A stretch of 64,000 nt of DNA from Caldimonas thermodepolymerans (GTDB lineage Bacteria > Pseudomonadota > Gammaproteobacteria > Burkholderiales > Burkholderiaceae_C): positions 3,348,001 through 3,412,000 of the forward strand of contig NZ_CP064338.1 in NCBI RefSeq assembly GCF_015476235.1, written 5' to 3'. The notes below the pieces were generated by a model, which was given only the letters and a program-made list of their open reading frames with translations, did no database searches and had not been told where the DNA came from. Shown here one piece after another: positions 28,027 to 38,558 of the stretch; position 1 is the stretch's first letter; every line of letters begins with the position of its first letter. A program made the translations under genes and the position numbers.

Positions 28027-28734
28027 TCAGGCAGCCGACGCGACGTTGATCGACGCCGCATCGACGCGCACGCCGACCCCCATGGTCGACGACACGGCCA
28101 CCTTGCGCAGGTACACGCCCTTGCTCGAGGCCGGCTTGGCCTTGTTCAGGGCCTCCAGCAGCGCGCTCAGGTTGCCCTTGAGCTTGTCCGCCTCGAACGA
28201 GCGGCGGCCGATCGTCGCGTGCACGATACCGGCCTTGTCGACGCGGAACTGCACCTGGCCGGCCTTGGCGTTCTTCACCGCGGTGGCCACGTCGGGCGTC
28301 ACGGTGCCGACCTTCGGGTTCGGCATCAGGCCGCGCGGACCCAGGATCTGGCCCAGGGTACCGACGATGCGCATCGTGTCCGGCGAGGCGATCACCACGT
28401 CGAAGTTGATGTTGCCGGCCTTGATCTGCTCGGCCAGGTCTTCCATGCCGACGATGTCCGCGCCGGCGGCCTTGGCTTCCTCGGCCTTGGCGCCCTGGGC
28501 GAACACGGCCACGCGCTTGGTCTTGCCGGTGCCGTTGGGCATCACGACGGCGCCGCGGACGACCTGGTCCGACTTGCGGGCGTCGATGCCCAGCTGCACG
28601 GCCACGTCGATGGATTCATCGAACTTGGCGGTGGCGCATTCCTTGACGATGGCGAGGGCTTCGTCGATCGGGTACAGCTTGGTGCTGTCGACCTTGCCGG
28701 CAAAAGCCTTCTGGCGCTTGGTCAGTTTGGCCAT
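28027..28734 (-). CDS. rplA: 50S ribosomal protein L1
   Basis: 235 residues from ATG 28734 ([15 protein letters not shown]). A GTG three codons upstream is the alternative but lies within the rplK stop region. The L1 signature around [19 protein letters not shown] is intact (about residues 128-146). L1 forms the mobile stalk at the E site and, in E. coli, represses the rplKA messenger. The ATG lies one base past the rplK stop, so translation is coupled. Confidence 0.96.
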   Translation of the reverse strand: MAKLTKRQKAFAGKVDSTKLYPIDEALAIVKECATAKFDESIDVAVQLGIDARKSDQVVRGAVVMPNGTGKTKRVAVFAQGAKAEEAKAAGADIVGMEDLAEQIKAGNINFDVVIASPDTMRIVGTLGQILGPRGLMPNPKVGTVTPDVATAVKNAKAGQVQFRVDKAGIVHATIGRRSFEADKLKGNLSALLEALNKAKPASSKGVYLRKVAVSSTMGVGVRVDAASINVASAA

Positions 28735-28735
28735 G

Positions 28736-29167
28736 TCAGACACCCTCCACGATCACGCCCATCGAGCGGGCAGAACCGGCAATCGTCTTGACGGCGGCGT
28801 CCAGGTCGGCGGCCGTCAGGTCCTTCATCTTGGTCTTGGCGATTTCCTCGAGCTGGGCGCGGGTGATCTTTCCGACCTTGTCGAGGTGGGCGCGGCTGGA
28901 GCCCTTCTCGAGCTTGAGCGCCTTCTTGATCAGCACGGTCGCCGGCGGCGTCTTGATGACGAAGCTGAACGACTTGTCCGCATAGGCGGTGATCACCACC
29001 GGCAGCATCAGACCGGGCTCCATGCCCTGGGTCTGGGCGTTGAACGCCTTGCAGAACTCCATGATGTTCAGGCCGCGCTGACCCAGCGCCGGACCCACCG
29101 GGGGCGAGGGGTTCGCCTTGCCCGCCGGAATTTGCAGCTTGATGAAGCCGACAATCTTCTTGGCCAT
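28736..29167 (-). CDS. rplK: 50S ribosomal protein L11
   Basis: 143 residues from ATG 29167 ([20 protein letters not shown]). The [20 protein letters not shown] segment at about residues 21-40 is the L11 hallmark, with the proline-rich loop targeted by thiostrepton. The C-terminal RNA-binding domain ends [12 protein letters not shown]11 binds the GTPase centre of 23S rRNA and is required for the stringent response. SD AGGAGA lies upstream; the gap to nusG is 182 bases. Confidence 0.97.
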   Translation of the reverse strand: MAKKIVGFIKLQIPAGKANPSPPVGPALGQRGLNIMEFCKAFNAQTQGMEPGLMLPVVITAYADKSFSFVIKTPPATVLIKKALKLEKGSSRAHLDKVGKITRAQLEEIAKTKMKDLTAADLDAAVKTIAGSARSMGVIVEGV

Positions 29168-29349
29168 GATTTCTCCTGGTGCAGGCCCCGCGGCCACGCG
29201 GGATACCTGCCGAGTACAAACGCCGGCGACATCGGGATGGCCCCGGGGCCGCTGGCTCCTCACGCCGGCATCTCGTCGCCGGCCGTCACGGGCTGGTTCG
29301 GCTCGCCGTCGCGGACCGGCCCCAGCCGGGGCCTTGAAACTTCAGGACG

Positions 29350-29919
29350 TCAGATCTTTTCGACCTGGTGGAAGTCCAGCTCCACCGGCGTGGCACGGCC
29401 GAAGATGGTGACCGACACGCGCAGCTTGGACTTGTCGTAGTTGACCTCTTCGATCGCGCCGTTGAAGTCGGTGAAGGGGCCTTCCTTGACGCGCACCACC
29501 TCGCCGACTTCCCACTCCACCTTGGGCCGCGGCTTCTCGGTGCCTTCCTGCATCTGGTTGACGATCTTCATGACCTCGTCTTCCGAGATGGGCACCGGGC
29601 GGTTCTTCGCGCCGCCGACGAACCCCGTCACCTTGGAGGTGTGCTTGACCAGGTGCCAGGTGTCGTCGTCCATCACCATCTCGACCAGCACGTAGCCGGG
29701 GAAGAAGCGGCGCTCGGTCACGGCCTTCTTGCCGTTCTTGACCTCGATCACTTCCTCGGTCGGCACCAGGATGCGGCCGAACTTGTGCTGCATGCCGGCG
29801 CGCTCGATGCGCTCGCGCAGGTTGCGCTCGACGGCCTTTTCCATGCCCGAATAGGCGTGGACCACGTACCAGCGCTTGACTGGACCCGCGGCGGCCTGGT
29901 TCTCGATTTCGCTGCTCAT
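29350..29919 (-). CDS. nusG: Transcription termination/antitermination factor NusG
   Basis: 189 residues. The NGN domain contains [19 protein letters not shown] (about 16-34) and the [10 protein letters not shown] core. The C-terminal KOW domain contains [20 protein letters not shown]. NusG links RNA polymerase to Rho or to ribosomal S10. It follows secE by 16 bases in the standard secE-nusG pair. Confidence 0.97.
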   Translation of the reverse strand: MSSEIENQAAAGPVKRWYVVHAYSGMEKAVERNLRERIERAGMQHKFGRILVPTEEVIEVKNGKKAVTERRFFPGYVLVEMVMDDDTWHLVKHTSKVTGFVGGAKNRPVPISEDEVMKIVNQMQEGTEKPRPKVEWEVGEVVRVKEGPFTDFNGAIEEVNYDKSKLRVSVTIFGRATPVELDFHQVEKI

Positions 29920-29935
29920 CGTTCGTGCCTCGTCT

Positions 29936-30316
29936 TCAGCGCCAGCCCAGGATCAGGTCGTACAGCACCCACTCCAGCGTCTTGTCGGTCAGCCACAGGA
30001 ACAGGGCCATGACGACGACGAAGGCAAACACGTACCCCGTCATCTGAATGGCTTCCTTGCGGGTCGGCCAGACGACCTTCTTGACCTCGCGGACCGATTC
30101 GCGGCCGAAGGCGACCAGCTGCTTGCCCGGCTCGGAGGTGAAGAAGACGGCAACCGCCGCGATCAGCGCCACGATCAGCGCGGCCACGCGGACCCACAGG
30201 TCCTGCTGGTTCAGCAGGTAGAAGGCCGCCACGGCGCCGACCACCAGCACGCCGGCCAGGGCCAGCTTGGCCTTGTCCGCGCCGGAGGTGACGGTTTCGA
30301 CTTGAGGTTGGGTCAT
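29936..30316 (-). CDS. secE: Preprotein translocase subunit SecE
   Basis: 126 residues from ATG 30316 ([20 protein letters not shown]); a second ATG two codons upstream is possible. Three hydrophobic segments (about residues 17-35, 45-62 and 100-118) give the three-helix form of SecE. The conserved amphipathic region [19 protein letters not shown] precedes the last helix. It forms SecYEG with the secY product encoded at 0.6-1.9 kb. Confidence 0.95.
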   Translation of the reverse strand: MTQPQVETVTSGADKAKLALAGVLVVGAVAAFYLLNQQDLWVRVAALIVALIAAVAVFFTSEPGKQLVAFGRESVREVKKVVWPTRKEAIQMTGYVFAFVVVMALFLWLTDKTLEWVLYDLILGWR

Positions 30317-30466
30317 GTGCATCACTTCGAACGTGGCCGCCGGAGCCGCCACCATCAGCAGCAAAGCCCGCCGGGCTTGTCGGGCCCTTCCGGGCCCCGC
30401 CTGCGGGCTGCTGAACTCGCCGATCCAGGTCAGGTTGCCTTGGAAATCACCCCGACGTCCGGGATC

Positions 30467-30542
30467 TGGCAGGGGCAGAGGGAATCGAACCCCCAACCTT
30501 CGGTTTTGGAGACCGACGCTCTGCCAATTGAGCTATACCCCT
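30467..30542 (-). tRNA. tRNA-Trp (CCA)
   Basis: 76 bases including an encoded CCA. The minus-strand acceptor AGGGGTA pairs with TGCCCCT, with one G-T pair. The anticodon stem TCGGT/ACCGA encloses CTCCAAA, giving anticodon CCA. T-loop TTCGATT is present. It lies between tuf and secE, the standard position in proteobacteria. Confidence 0.97.
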
Positions 30543-30556
30543 ATCGATCGCCTCGA

Positions 30557-31749
<1,193 letters not shown>

Positions 31750-31799
31750 TTCCGATCTCCTGACGGTGGAATGCCGGTGTTGACGGTTTGCAGAGGTGG

Positions 31800-31874
<75 letters not shown>

Positions 31875-32129
31875 AGTCGACACTGGTTTGCTGAGCCGTC
31901 CGGCTGGCGGCAAACCGCTGGCGACTGAACGCCCCACACACCCGAAGGCGCCGCCGCGGTGCGGACGCCCCCCCGAATTCCGGGCAGGACCGGCCTGCCC
32001 CCGCACCCGCACCCGACAACCGGGCACCGGCGCCGCCCCGGGACCTGCACCACCGCAGCACCGCCCGAGGCCTGTCGCGAACCCCACTTCCGTCACCGGA
32101 CCAGCACCCAGGCCAACCGGCCCGCCAGC

Positions 32130-32203
32130 TGGAGCGGGAGACGGGAATCGAACCCGCGTCATTAGCTTGGAAGGCTAAGGTTCTACCATTGAACTACTCC
32201 CGC
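32130..32203 (-). tRNA. tRNA-Gly (TCC)
   Basis: 74 bases including an encoded CCA. The acceptor GCGGGAG pairs with CTCCCGC. The anticodon stem TTAGC/GCTAA encloses CTTCCAA, giving TCC, which reads GGA and GGG. T arm GCGGG TTCGATT CCCGT is present. It is the second tRNA of the cluster, about 255 bases before tRNA-Thr. Confidence 0.97.
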
Positions 32204-32283
32204 CCGGGAGCACCTTCGGACCCGAAGGCCGTCCAGTGAGGTATCGCTTCACCGCAAGCCAAGCCGAACAAATTGTTTCGCCT

Positions 32284-32369
32284 TGGTGGAGGGGGTTGGA
32301 TTCGAACCAACGTAGGCGTAAGCCAACAGATTTACAGTCTGCCCCCTTTAGCCACTCGGGCACCCCTCC
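32284..32369 (-). tRNA. tRNA-Tyr (GTA)
   Basis: 86 bases including an encoded CCA and a long class II variable arm. Acceptor GGAGGGG pairs with CCCCTCC. The anticodon loop CTGTAAA gives GTA, which reads TAC and TAT. It is the first gene of the tRNA-tuf-secE-nusG transcript, 8 bases downstream of the predicted start site. Confidence 0.97.
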
Positions 32370-32383
32370 GCGGCGAACCACAG

Positions 32384-32413
32384 ATTCTAGCAGTGTATTT
32401 CTGCGTTGTGCAA
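32384..32413 (-). promoter_or_regulatory. Promoter of the tRNA-Tyr-tuf cluster
   Basis: Minus strand: -35 TTGCAC (32413-32408), 18-base spacer, -10 TAGAAT (32389-32384), predicted start near 32377. The next mature RNA end (tRNA-Tyr) is at 32369. Strong matches and tight placement fit a stable-RNA promoter, although no GC-rich discriminator was tested. Confidence 0.78.
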
Positions 32414-32438
32414 TCCCTGCGCGGCACAGGGCCACGCA

Positions 32439-33179
32439 TCACCATGCGATCGGCGCGACATCCGGACGGTGCGCCGCCAGCCAGGCGTTCACGGCCGAGA
32501 AATGCCGGCAGCCGATGAAGGGCTGGGGCGGGCGCGTCGCGGCCAGCGGCGACGGGTGGTTGGCGGTGAACACCGCATGGCGGGTGGTGTCGACCAGCGG
32601 CCGCTTGCGCTGCGCGGGCGCACCCCACAGCAGGAACACGCAGGGGCCGGCCTCGCGCGAGACCTGCCGGATCAGTGCGTCGGTCAGCGCCTCCCAGCCG
32701 CGCTGCGCGTGGCTTTGGGGCTGGCCGTCCTCCACCGTCAGGGCGGTGTTGAGCAGCAGCACGCCCTGGCGCGCCCAGCGGGTCAGGTCGCCGTCCTTCG
32801 GGACGGCCGCGCCGGTGTCGGCGGCGACCTCCTTGTAGATGTTGCGCAGGCTGGGCGGCAGCCTCACCCCGGCAGGCACGGAAAACGCGAGCCCCTGGGC
32901 CTGCCCCGGGCCGTGGTACGGGTCCTGGCCCAGGATCACGACCTTGACCGACTCCAGCGGGGTCAGCTCCAGGGCGCGGAACACCTGGGCCGGGTAGACC
33001 ACGGCGCCGGCCGCGACGCGGGCGTCGACGAAGTCGATCAGCGCCTGGCCGACCGGCGAGGCACGGAACGCCTCGGTGGTGTCGCGCCAGCGGCCGCCGA
33101 CGCGGTCGAAGCAGGCCGCCAGCGGCTCGCGCAGCCGGTTGTCGGCCTCGGCCGCAAACAGCCCCGCCTGGGTGCTCAT
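32439..33179 (-). CDS. ung: Uracil-DNA glycosylase, family 1
   Basis: 246 residues. The catalytic water-activating loop [11 protein letters not shown] (residues 84-94, with D86) and the minor-groove intercalation loop NHPSPLA (H208) are intact, together with LLLNTALTV. Ung removes uracil from DNA as the first step of base excision repair. The ATG overlaps the trpC stop (ATGA), so it is a passenger gene of the trp transcript. Confidence 0.96.
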   Translation of the reverse strand: MSTQAGLFAAEADNRLREPLAACFDRVGGRWRDTTEAFRASPVGQALIDFVDARVAAGAVVYPAQVFRALELTPLESVKVVILGQDPYHGPGQAQGLAFSVPAGVRLPPSLRNIYKEVAADTGAAVPKDGDLTRWARQGVLLLNTALTVEDGQPQSHAQRGWEALTDALIRQVSREAGPCVFLLWGAPAQRKRPLVDTTRHAVFTANHPSPLAATRPPQPFIGCRHFSAVNAWLAAHRPDVAPIAW

Positions 33180-33967
33180 GTGCCGAACAGGGCCGCCAAC
33201 GCCACCCCGGGATCGTCGGCGCGCATGAAGGCCTCGCCGACCAGGAAGGCGTGCACGCCGGCGTCGCGCATGCGGCGCACGTCGCCGGGGCCCAGGATGC
33301 CGGACTCGGTGACCAGCAGCCGGTCGGCCGGCACCTCGGGCAGCATGCCCAGCGTGGTGTCCAGCGAGACCTCGAAGGTGCGCAGGTTGCGGTTGTTGAT
33401 GCCCAGCAGCGGGGTCTTCAGGCGCAGCGCGCGTTCCAGCTCGGCGCGGCCGTGCACCTCGACCAGCACCGCCAGGCCATGCGCCTGCGCCACCGCCTCG
33501 AGGTCGGCCATCTGCGCGTCGTCCAGGCAGGCGGCGATCAGCAGGATGCAGTCCGCCCCCATCGCGCACGCCTCGTGGACCTGGTATTCGTCGACGATGA
33601 AGTCCTTGCGCAGCACCGGCAGCGGGCAGGCCTCGCGGGCCTGCCGCAGGTACTCGGGCGCGCCCAGGAAGAACTGGCGGTCGGTCAGCACCGACAGGCA
33701 GGCCGCTCCGTGGCGGGCGTAGCTGTCGGCGATCTCGGCCGGCACGAAGCGCTCGCGCAGCACGCCCTTGCTGGGGCTGGCCTTCTTGACCTCGGCGATC
33801 ACCGCGGCGCGGCCGGCCTCGACCTTGGCCCGCAGGGCGGCGGCGAAGTCGCGCAGGTCGCGGCGCGCCTCGGCCTCGTCGCGCAGCGAGGCGGCGCTGC
33901 GGCGCGCGCGGGCGGCAGCGACCTCCTCGCGCTTGACCGCGACGATCTTCTGCAGGATGTCGCTCAT
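33176..33967 (-). CDS. trpC: Indole-3-glycerol phosphate synthase
   Basis: 263-residue TIM-barrel enzyme closing the indole ring in tryptophan synthesis. Characteristic elements are [14 protein letters not shown] (about residues 52-65), the [16 protein letters not shown] strand-loop and the [19 protein letters not shown] segment with the phosphate-binding end. It is a single-domain TrpC, not fused to TrpF. Four-base overlaps with trpD and ung mark a coupled operon. Confidence 0.97.
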   Translation of the reverse strand: MSDILQKIVAVKREEVAAARARRSAASLRDEAEARRDLRDFAAALRAKVEAGRAAVIAEVKKASPSKGVLRERFVPAEIADSYARHGAACLSVLTDRQFFLGAPEYLRQAREACPLPVLRKDFIVDEYQVHEACAMGADCILLIAACLDDAQMADLEAVAQAHGLAVLVEVHGRAELERALRLKTPLLGINNRNLRTFEVSLDTTLGMLPEVPADRLLVTESGILGPGDVRRMRDAGVHAFLVGEAFMRADDPGVALAALFGT

Positions 33968-35001
33968 GCGTTGCCCTTCAGCTTCTGCGTGACCGCGACG
34001 AACTGGCTCAGCTTGGCCAGCGCCTTGCCGGAAGCGACCGCCTCGCGCGCCATCCTGACGCCGTCGGCCACGGAATCGGCCACGTTGGCGCAGTACAGCG
34101 CCGCGCCCGCGTTGAGCAGCACGATGTCGCGCACCGGGCCGTCCTCGTTGGCCAGCGTGCGCTGGATGCACTGCACCGATTCCTCCTTGTTGGCCACGCG
34201 CAGCACGCGAGTGTCGTAGACCGGCAGGCCGAAGTCGGCCGGGTGGACGACGTACTCCTGCACCGTGCCGTTCTTCAGCTCGCCGATCAGGGTCTCGCCG
34301 GACAGCGAGATCTCGTCCATGCCGTTCATGCCGTAGACCACCATCACGTGCTCGGAGCCCAGGCGCTGCAGCACGCGCACCTGGATGCCGACCAGGTCGG
34401 GGTGGAACACGCCCAGCAGCTGGTTGGGCGCGCTGGCCGGGTTGGTCAGCGGGCCCAGGATGTTGAAGATGGTGCGCACGCTCAGCTCCTTGCGCACCGG
34501 CGCGGCGTGCTTCATCGAGGCGTGGTGGTTGGGCGCGAACATGAAGCCGATGCCGGTTTCCTCCAGGCACAGCGCGACCTGCTCGGGCGTGAGGTTGATG
34601 TGCACGCCCAGCGCCTCCAGCACGTCGGCGCTGCCCGAGCTGGACGAGACGCTGCGCCCGCCGTGCTTGGCCACGCGCGCGCCGGCCGCGGCGGCGACGA
34701 TCATCGCCGCGGTCGAGATGTTGAAGGTGTGCGCCGCGTCGCCGCCGGTGCCGCACAGGTCGACCAGGTGCGTCTTGTCGGCCACGTGCACCGGGGTCGC
34801 GAACTCGCGCATGACCTGGGCCGCGGCGGCGATCTCGCCGATGGTCTCCTTCTTGACGCGCAGGCCGATGGCCAGCGCCGCGATCATCACCGGCGACATC
34901 TCGCCGCTCATGATGCGGCGCATCAGCTCCAGCATCTCGTCATGGAAGATCTCGCGGTGCTCGATCACGCGCACCAGCGCGTCGGTGTTGGTGATGGGCA
35001 T
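33964..35001 (-). CDS. trpD: Anthranilate phosphoribosyltransferase
   Basis: 345 residues from ATG 35001 ([20 protein letters not shown]). The PRPP-binding GTGGD loop (84-88), NIST (94-97) and KHGGR (112-116), with [16 protein letters not shown] further on, are the family signatures. It transfers phosphoribose to anthranilate. A longer in-frame reading upstream overlaps trpG and lacks any relation to the family. It lies between trpG and trpC. Confidence 0.97.
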   Translation of the reverse strand: MPITNTDALVRVIEHREIFHDEMLELMRRIMSGEMSPVMIAALAIGLRVKKETIGEIAAAAQVMREFATPVHVADKTHLVDLCGTGGDAAHTFNISTAAMIVAAAAGARVAKHGGRSVSSSSGSADVLEALGVHINLTPEQVALCLEETGIGFMFAPNHHASMKHAAPVRKELSVRTIFNILGPLTNPASAPNQLLGVFHPDLVGIQVRVLQRLGSEHVMVVYGMNGMDEISLSGETLIGELKNGTVQEYVVHPADFGLPVYDTRVLRVANKEESVQCIQRTLANEDGPVRDIVLLNAGAALYCANVADSVADGVRMAREAVASGKALAKLSQFVAVTQKLKGNA

Positions 35002-35021
35002 GGCCAGTCGTCCTCCTCGGC

Positions 35022-35594
35022 TCAGTGGATGGTCAGGAAATTCTTCAGCATCGCGTGACCGTGCTCGGTCAGGATGGATTCGGGGTGGAACTGCACGCCC
35101 TCGATCGGCAGCTCCTTGTGGCGCACGCCCATGATCTCGCCGTCCTCGGCGGTGGACGTGACCTCCAGGCAGTCGGGCAGCGACTCGCGCTCCAGCGCCA
35201 GCGAGTGGTAGCGGATCACGGTGAACTCCCGGGGCAGGCCGCGGTAGACGCCCTGCTGGTCGGTGGTGATGACGCTGGTCTTGCCATGCATCAGGCGCTG
35301 CGCACGCACCACGTTGGCGCCCAGGGCCGCGCCGATGCTCTGGTGGCCCAGGCACACGCCCAGGATGGGCAGCCTGCCGGCGAAGTGGCGCACCGCGCTC
35401 ACGCAGATGCCGGCCTCGGCGGGCGAGCAGGGCCCGGGCGACAGCACCAGGCGGTCGGGCCTCAGCTCGGCGATGCCCTCGAGCGTGATCTCGTCGTTGC
35501 GGTAGACCAGCACCTCGGCCCCGAGCTCGGCGAAGTACTGCACGAGGTTGAAGGTGAACGAGTCGTAGTTGTCGATCATCAGCAGCTTGGCCAT
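35022..35594 (-). CDS. trpG: Anthranilate synthase component II (glutamine amidotransferase)
   Basis: 190-residue class I amidotransferase supplying ammonia to TrpE. The catalytic triad is C81 (GVCLGHQ), H170 and E172 (FHPES), and the [12 protein letters not shown] motif is conserved. It starts [20 protein letters not shown]. Its partner trpE is not adjacent, as in most Burkholderiales, but 24 kb away. The gene has a long leader of its own with a Trp-codon-containing leader ORF and hairpins. Confidence 0.97.
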   Translation of the reverse strand: MAKLLMIDNYDSFTFNLVQYFAELGAEVLVYRNDEITLEGIAELRPDRLVLSPGPCSPAEAGICVSAVRHFAGRLPILGVCLGHQSIGAALGANVVRAQRLMHGKTSVITTDQQGVYRGLPREFTVIRYHSLALERESLPDCLEVTSTAEDGEIMGVRHKELPIEGVQFHPESILTEHGHAMLKNFLTIH

Positions 35595-35862
35595 CGGACC
35601 TCCGGGCATCACAGGTGTCGTTGTTCGGGCAGACGGCCGCGCAGGCGCGCGCCGGCAGGCCGGCCGGCGGCGCCGGTCGGCGCGGAAGCGGGGGACAGGG
35701 GCGTCGCACGCCAGGCGCCGCAAGCCGTCCCGGCGGCGCGCAGGCGCCAGCGAGCCGGGCCGGGCAGCGGCCCGACGGGCAGGGATTCTGGGGAGGACTT
35801 GAGGGGCATCCGGCAACACTCCTGGGTTCTGGAGCCGCCGTGCCGGGGAGCTATCTGCTGAA

Positions 35863-35932
35863 CCTTGCCCACCGAGACGGCGGCAAGGCGCGGTTCTGAA
35901 CCGCAACGACGTGCCGCTTCCTCAACGGAAGC
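35863..35932 (-). promoter_or_regulatory. Candidate trp attenuator upstream of trpGDC
   Basis: Three consecutive stems follow the Trp-Trp codons of the leader ORF on the minus strand. GCTTCC/GGAAGC (35932-35916) covers the leader stop codon. GCGGTTC/GAACCGC (35904-35890) comes second. CCTTGCC/GGCAAGG (35888-35863) comes third. The arrangement of leader peptide followed by alternative stems is that of a ribosome-controlled attenuator. No T-run follows the last stem, so whether it ends transcription or translation is unknown. Confidence 0.55.
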
Positions 35933-35972
35933 GCCACCACTGGGCAACGTGAATCGAGACGAAGCGGTTCAT
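35922..35972 (-). CDS. trp leader peptide with tandem Trp codons (trpGDC leader)
   Basis: A 16-codon ORF, ATG 35972 to TGA 35922, reading MNRFVSIHVAQWWRFR. Two adjacent TGG codons at positions 12 and 13 precede a stable hairpin over the stop codon. It lies in the roughly 500-base leader region before trpG. Tandem Trp codons in so short an ORF directly before trp genes are strong circumstantial evidence of attenuation control. No good Shine-Dalgarno sequence is visible, which is a point against it. Confidence 0.6.
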   Translation of the reverse strand: MNRFVSIHVAQWWRFR

Positions 35973-36032
35973 CAGCACAGGACGTTCAGCAGGCTGGGAC
36001 AGGCGCGGGATGCCGCCCGGCAGCCGTGGCGC

Positions 36033-36038
36033 ATGTTA
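36033..36038 (-). promoter_or_regulatory. Extended -10 candidate for the trpGDC leader
   Basis: Minus strand TGCTAACAT gives an extended -10 (TGn then TAACAT at 36038-36033), with a start predicted about 55 bases ahead of the leader ATG. No convincing -35 is present. It is the only AT-leaning element in the gap between the nagL stop and the leader ORF. Confidence 0.35.
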
Positions 36039-36093
36039 GCACGTTCGCACGCGCGCGGCGGCGACCGCCGCGCGCGTGCGGGACGCCCGGCGC

Positions 36094-36747
36094 TTACGCC
36101 GCGGCGTCGGGCTGGGCGGACGGAGCCGCGCGGCGGAACGCCTCGAGCTCCATGCAGGCCGCCTCGACCTGGGCGATCAGCGGCCAGCGTGACAGGTCCA
36201 CCTTGAAGCGACGCGCGCTCTCGATCTGCGGAATCAGGTAGACGTCGGCCAGCGTCGGGCTGTCGCCGTAGCTGAAGCGGCCGCGCCTGGTGTCGGCGGC
36301 CAGGAACGCCTCGTAGGCATCGAAGCCCGCCGAGATCCAGTTGCCGGCCCAGGCATTGATCGCCGCGTCGTCGGCCCCGAACTGCTTGCGCAGGTACTCG
36401 AGGATGCGACGGTTGTTGATCGGGTGCACGTCGCAGCCGACGATGGCCGCCAGCGCACGCACCTTGGCGCGGCCGTCGGCGTCGGCCGGCAGCAGCGCGG
36501 GCGTCGGGTACTTCTCCTCCAGCCACTCGATGATGGCCGGCGACTGGATCAGCACCTGCTCGCCGGTGTCGAGCGCGGGCACCAGCTGCTGCGGGTTGAT
36601 CGCCTTGAAGTCGGCCGACAGGTGCGCTTCCTTGCCCAGGTGCACCGCGATGTACTCGTAGCTCAGCCCCTTGAGGTTGAGCGCGATGCGGGTGCGGTGC
36701 GAGGTGCCGCTGCGCCAGAAGTTGTACAGGCGGAAAGCCGCGCTCAT
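36094..36747 (-). CDS. nagL: Maleylpyruvate isomerase, glutathione-dependent (zeta-class GST)
   Basis: 217 residues. It isomerises maleylpyruvate, the gentisate ring-cleavage product, to fumarylpyruvate. The N-terminal motif YNFWRSGTSHRTRIALNLKG (about residues 8-27) is that of NagL rather than the SSCS motif of maleylacetoacetate isomerases, and NPQQLVPALDTGEQVLIQSP gives the glutathione-binding segment. It is the last gene of the 3-hydroxybenzoate operon and overlaps nagK by four bases. Confidence 0.93.
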   Translation of the reverse strand: MSAAFRLYNFWRSGTSHRTRIALNLKGLSYEYIAVHLGKEAHLSADFKAINPQQLVPALDTGEQVLIQSPAIIEWLEEKYPTPALLPADADGRAKVRALAAIVGCDVHPINNRRILEYLRKQFGADDAAINAWAGNWISAGFDAYEAFLAADTRRGRFSYGDSPTLADVYLIPQIESARRFKVDLSRWPLIAQVEAACMELEAFRRAAPSAQPDAAA

Positions 36748-37445
36748 GCCGCGGCTCCGACGGTCAGGGTGACCTCGCCCACGCCTTCGACGCGGCCGAC
36801 CAGGCGGTCGCCCGGCACCACCGGGCCGACGCCCTCGGGCGTGCCGGTGTAGATCAGGTCGCCCGGCTCCAGGTGATAGAACTGCGACAGGTCGGCGATG
36901 ATCTCGCGGATGTTCCAGATCAGCTTGTCCAGGTCGGACGACTGCTTGGTCTGGCCGTTGACTTCCAGCGTGATCGCGCCCTTCTCGATCACCACGCCTT
37001 CCATCGGGACGATCTCGCTGCAGATCGCGCCCTGCTCGATGTCCTTGCCGAGGTCCCAGGGGCGGCCCTTGTCGCGCGCGGCCAGCTGCAGGTCACGGCG
37101 CGTCATGTCCAGGCCCGCGGCGTAGCCGTAGATGATCCCGTGGGCCTGCTCGGCGCTGACCTGGAAGCCAGGCTTGCCGACGGCCAGCACCAGCTCCATC
37201 TCGTAGTGGTAGTTCTGCGTGCCCGCCGGGTACGGCACGGTGGCGCCGCTGTCGACCAGGGTCTGCGGCGACTTGGTGAAGTAGAACGGGCGCTCGACGG
37301 ACTTGTCGACCGGGCGGCCCATCTCGACGGCGTGCGCGTGGTAGTTGCGGCCGACGCAGAAGATGCGGTTGACCGGGAAGCGGACGCTCTGGCCGCGGAT
37401 CGGCAGGGTCGGGACGGCGCGCGGGGGGAACAGGTATTGGGTCAT
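36744..37445 (-). CDS. nagK: Fumarylpyruvate hydrolase (FAH family)
   Basis: 233 residues. It splits fumarylpyruvate into fumarate and pyruvate, the last step of the gentisate pathway. The FAH-family metal ligands E82, E84 (HYEMEL) and D113 (GLDMTRRD) are in place, and the C-terminal YTGTPEGVGPVVPGD loop is conserved. It lies between the gentisate dioxygenase and nagL. The length is typical of the short NagK type. Confidence 0.93.
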   Translation of the reverse strand: MTQYLFPPRAVPTLPIRGQSVRFPVNRIFCVGRNYHAHAVEMGRPVDKSVERPFYFTKSPQTLVDSGATVPYPAGTQNYHYEMELVLAVGKPGFQVSAEQAHGIIYGYAAGLDMTRRDLQLAARDKGRPWDLGKDIEQGAICSEIVPMEGVVIEKGAITLEVNGQTKQSSDLDKLIWNIREIIADLSQFYHLEPGDLIYTGTPEGVGPVVPGDRLVGRVEGVGEVTLTVGAAA

Positions 37446-37466
37446 GGATCGTGGAATGGAAACGGT

Positions 37467-38537
37467 TCAGGACATCGAGGGCATCGCCGGCGCGTCGCCG
37501 TCGCGGACCTCGTAGACGCCGAGCTTGCGGTGCAGCGGCGATTCGTCGGCCACGAACACGAAGGCCGGCTCCTTCGCGGAGTCGTTCTTCAGCGTGGTGG
37601 GGGTGTAGCCCGGAATGCAGCAGGTGTCGGACTTGCTCAGGTCGAACGAGCGGCCGCCGCCCTCGACACGCACCGCACCCTCGATGACGTGGTAGACCGC
37701 CGCCGGCGAGCGCGCCGGCAGGTTCAGGGTCTGGCCCGGGCGCAGCATCATGGCGTGGAAGCCGAGGATGTTCTCGGCATCGTCGCCGGTTTCCGGGTTG
37801 ACGTAGGTGACCTGCACGTGCTGCAGGTCGGGCTGGTCGGCTGCCAGCGACTGCAGCGCCGCCTTGGTCTCGGCCCAGGGGTAGCGCATCATCGGATAAC
37901 GCCGGCCGCTGCGGCCGAACACCGGGGTCGGCACCACGCCGGCGCGGGCGTAGGCGCGCTCGCCGCGGCCGGGCTTGACCTGCTGGCGGTCGCCGTTGAG
38001 GTGGTAGCTGGCCTCGATGTAGTAGACCAGCGGCAGGTCCAGCACGTCCAGCCAGATCACCGGGTCGGTGCCGTCATGGCCGTGCTCGTGCCACAGGCCG
38101 GTCGGCGTGAGGATCAGGTCGCCCGGGCTCATCGGGCACTTCTCGCCCTCGACGGTGGTCCAGGCGCCCTCGCCCTCGACGACCATGCGGATCGCGTTGG
38201 GCGTGTGGCGGTGGCTCGGCGCCCACTCGCCCGGCAGCAGCAGCTGCATGCCGAGGTAGATCGCGGCGCTGGCCTGCATCTTCTCCAGCGTGTGGCCGGG
38301 GTTGGCCAGCACCAGCACGCGGCGCTCGGCCTTCTCGATCGGGGTCAGGTCGCCCGCGCGCAGCAGCAGCGGGCGGATCTCCTGGTACTTCCAGTGCGTC
38401 GGCACGGTCTGGCGCGCCGGCACCTTGGGCGGCAGCACGCTGCGCAGGCTGGGCCACAGGGGCACCAGGTTGCGCTCGCGCAGGGCGTCGACGTAGTCCT
38501 TGGGCAGGTCTTCCAGGCGGCCCAGTTCAAGGCTCAT
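37467..38537 (-). CDS. Gentisate 1,2-dioxygenase
   Basis: 356-residue bicupin iron(II) enzyme that opens gentisate to maleylpyruvate. The N-terminal cupin has the iron ligands H109, H111 (SHRHTPNAIRMVVEGEG) and H150 (GLWHEHGHDG), followed by DPVIWLDVLDLPL. The second cupin (about residues 255-345) lacks the full ligand set, as is usual. It sits directly between the 3-hydroxybenzoate hydroxylase and fumarylpyruvate hydrolase genes, which fixes its substrate as gentisate with good confidence. Confidence 0.94.
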   Translation of the reverse strand: MSLELGRLEDLPKDYVDALRERNLVPLWPSLRSVLPPKVPARQTVPTHWKYQEIRPLLLRAGDLTPIEKAERRVLVLANPGHTLEKMQASAAIYLGMQLLLPGEWAPSHRHTPNAIRMVVEGEGAWTTVEGEKCPMSPGDLILTPTGLWHEHGHDGTDPVIWLDVLDLPLVYYIEASYHLNGDRQQVKPGRGERAYARAGVVPTPVFGRSGRRYPMMRYPWAETKAALQSLAADQPDLQHVQVTYVNPETGDDAENILGFHAMMLRPGQTLNLPARSPAAVYHVIEGAVRVEGGGRSFDLSKSDTCCIPGYTPTTLKNDSAKEPAFVFVADESPLHRKLGVYEVRDGDAPAMPSMS

Positions 38538-38558
38538 GACGGTCTCCTCGTGGATGGA

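Noticed and set aside
35022-35906. Upstream extension of TrpG into the leader
   Set aside because: Conserved TrpG starts at [11 protein letters not shown] (35594). The extension would read through the trp leader region.
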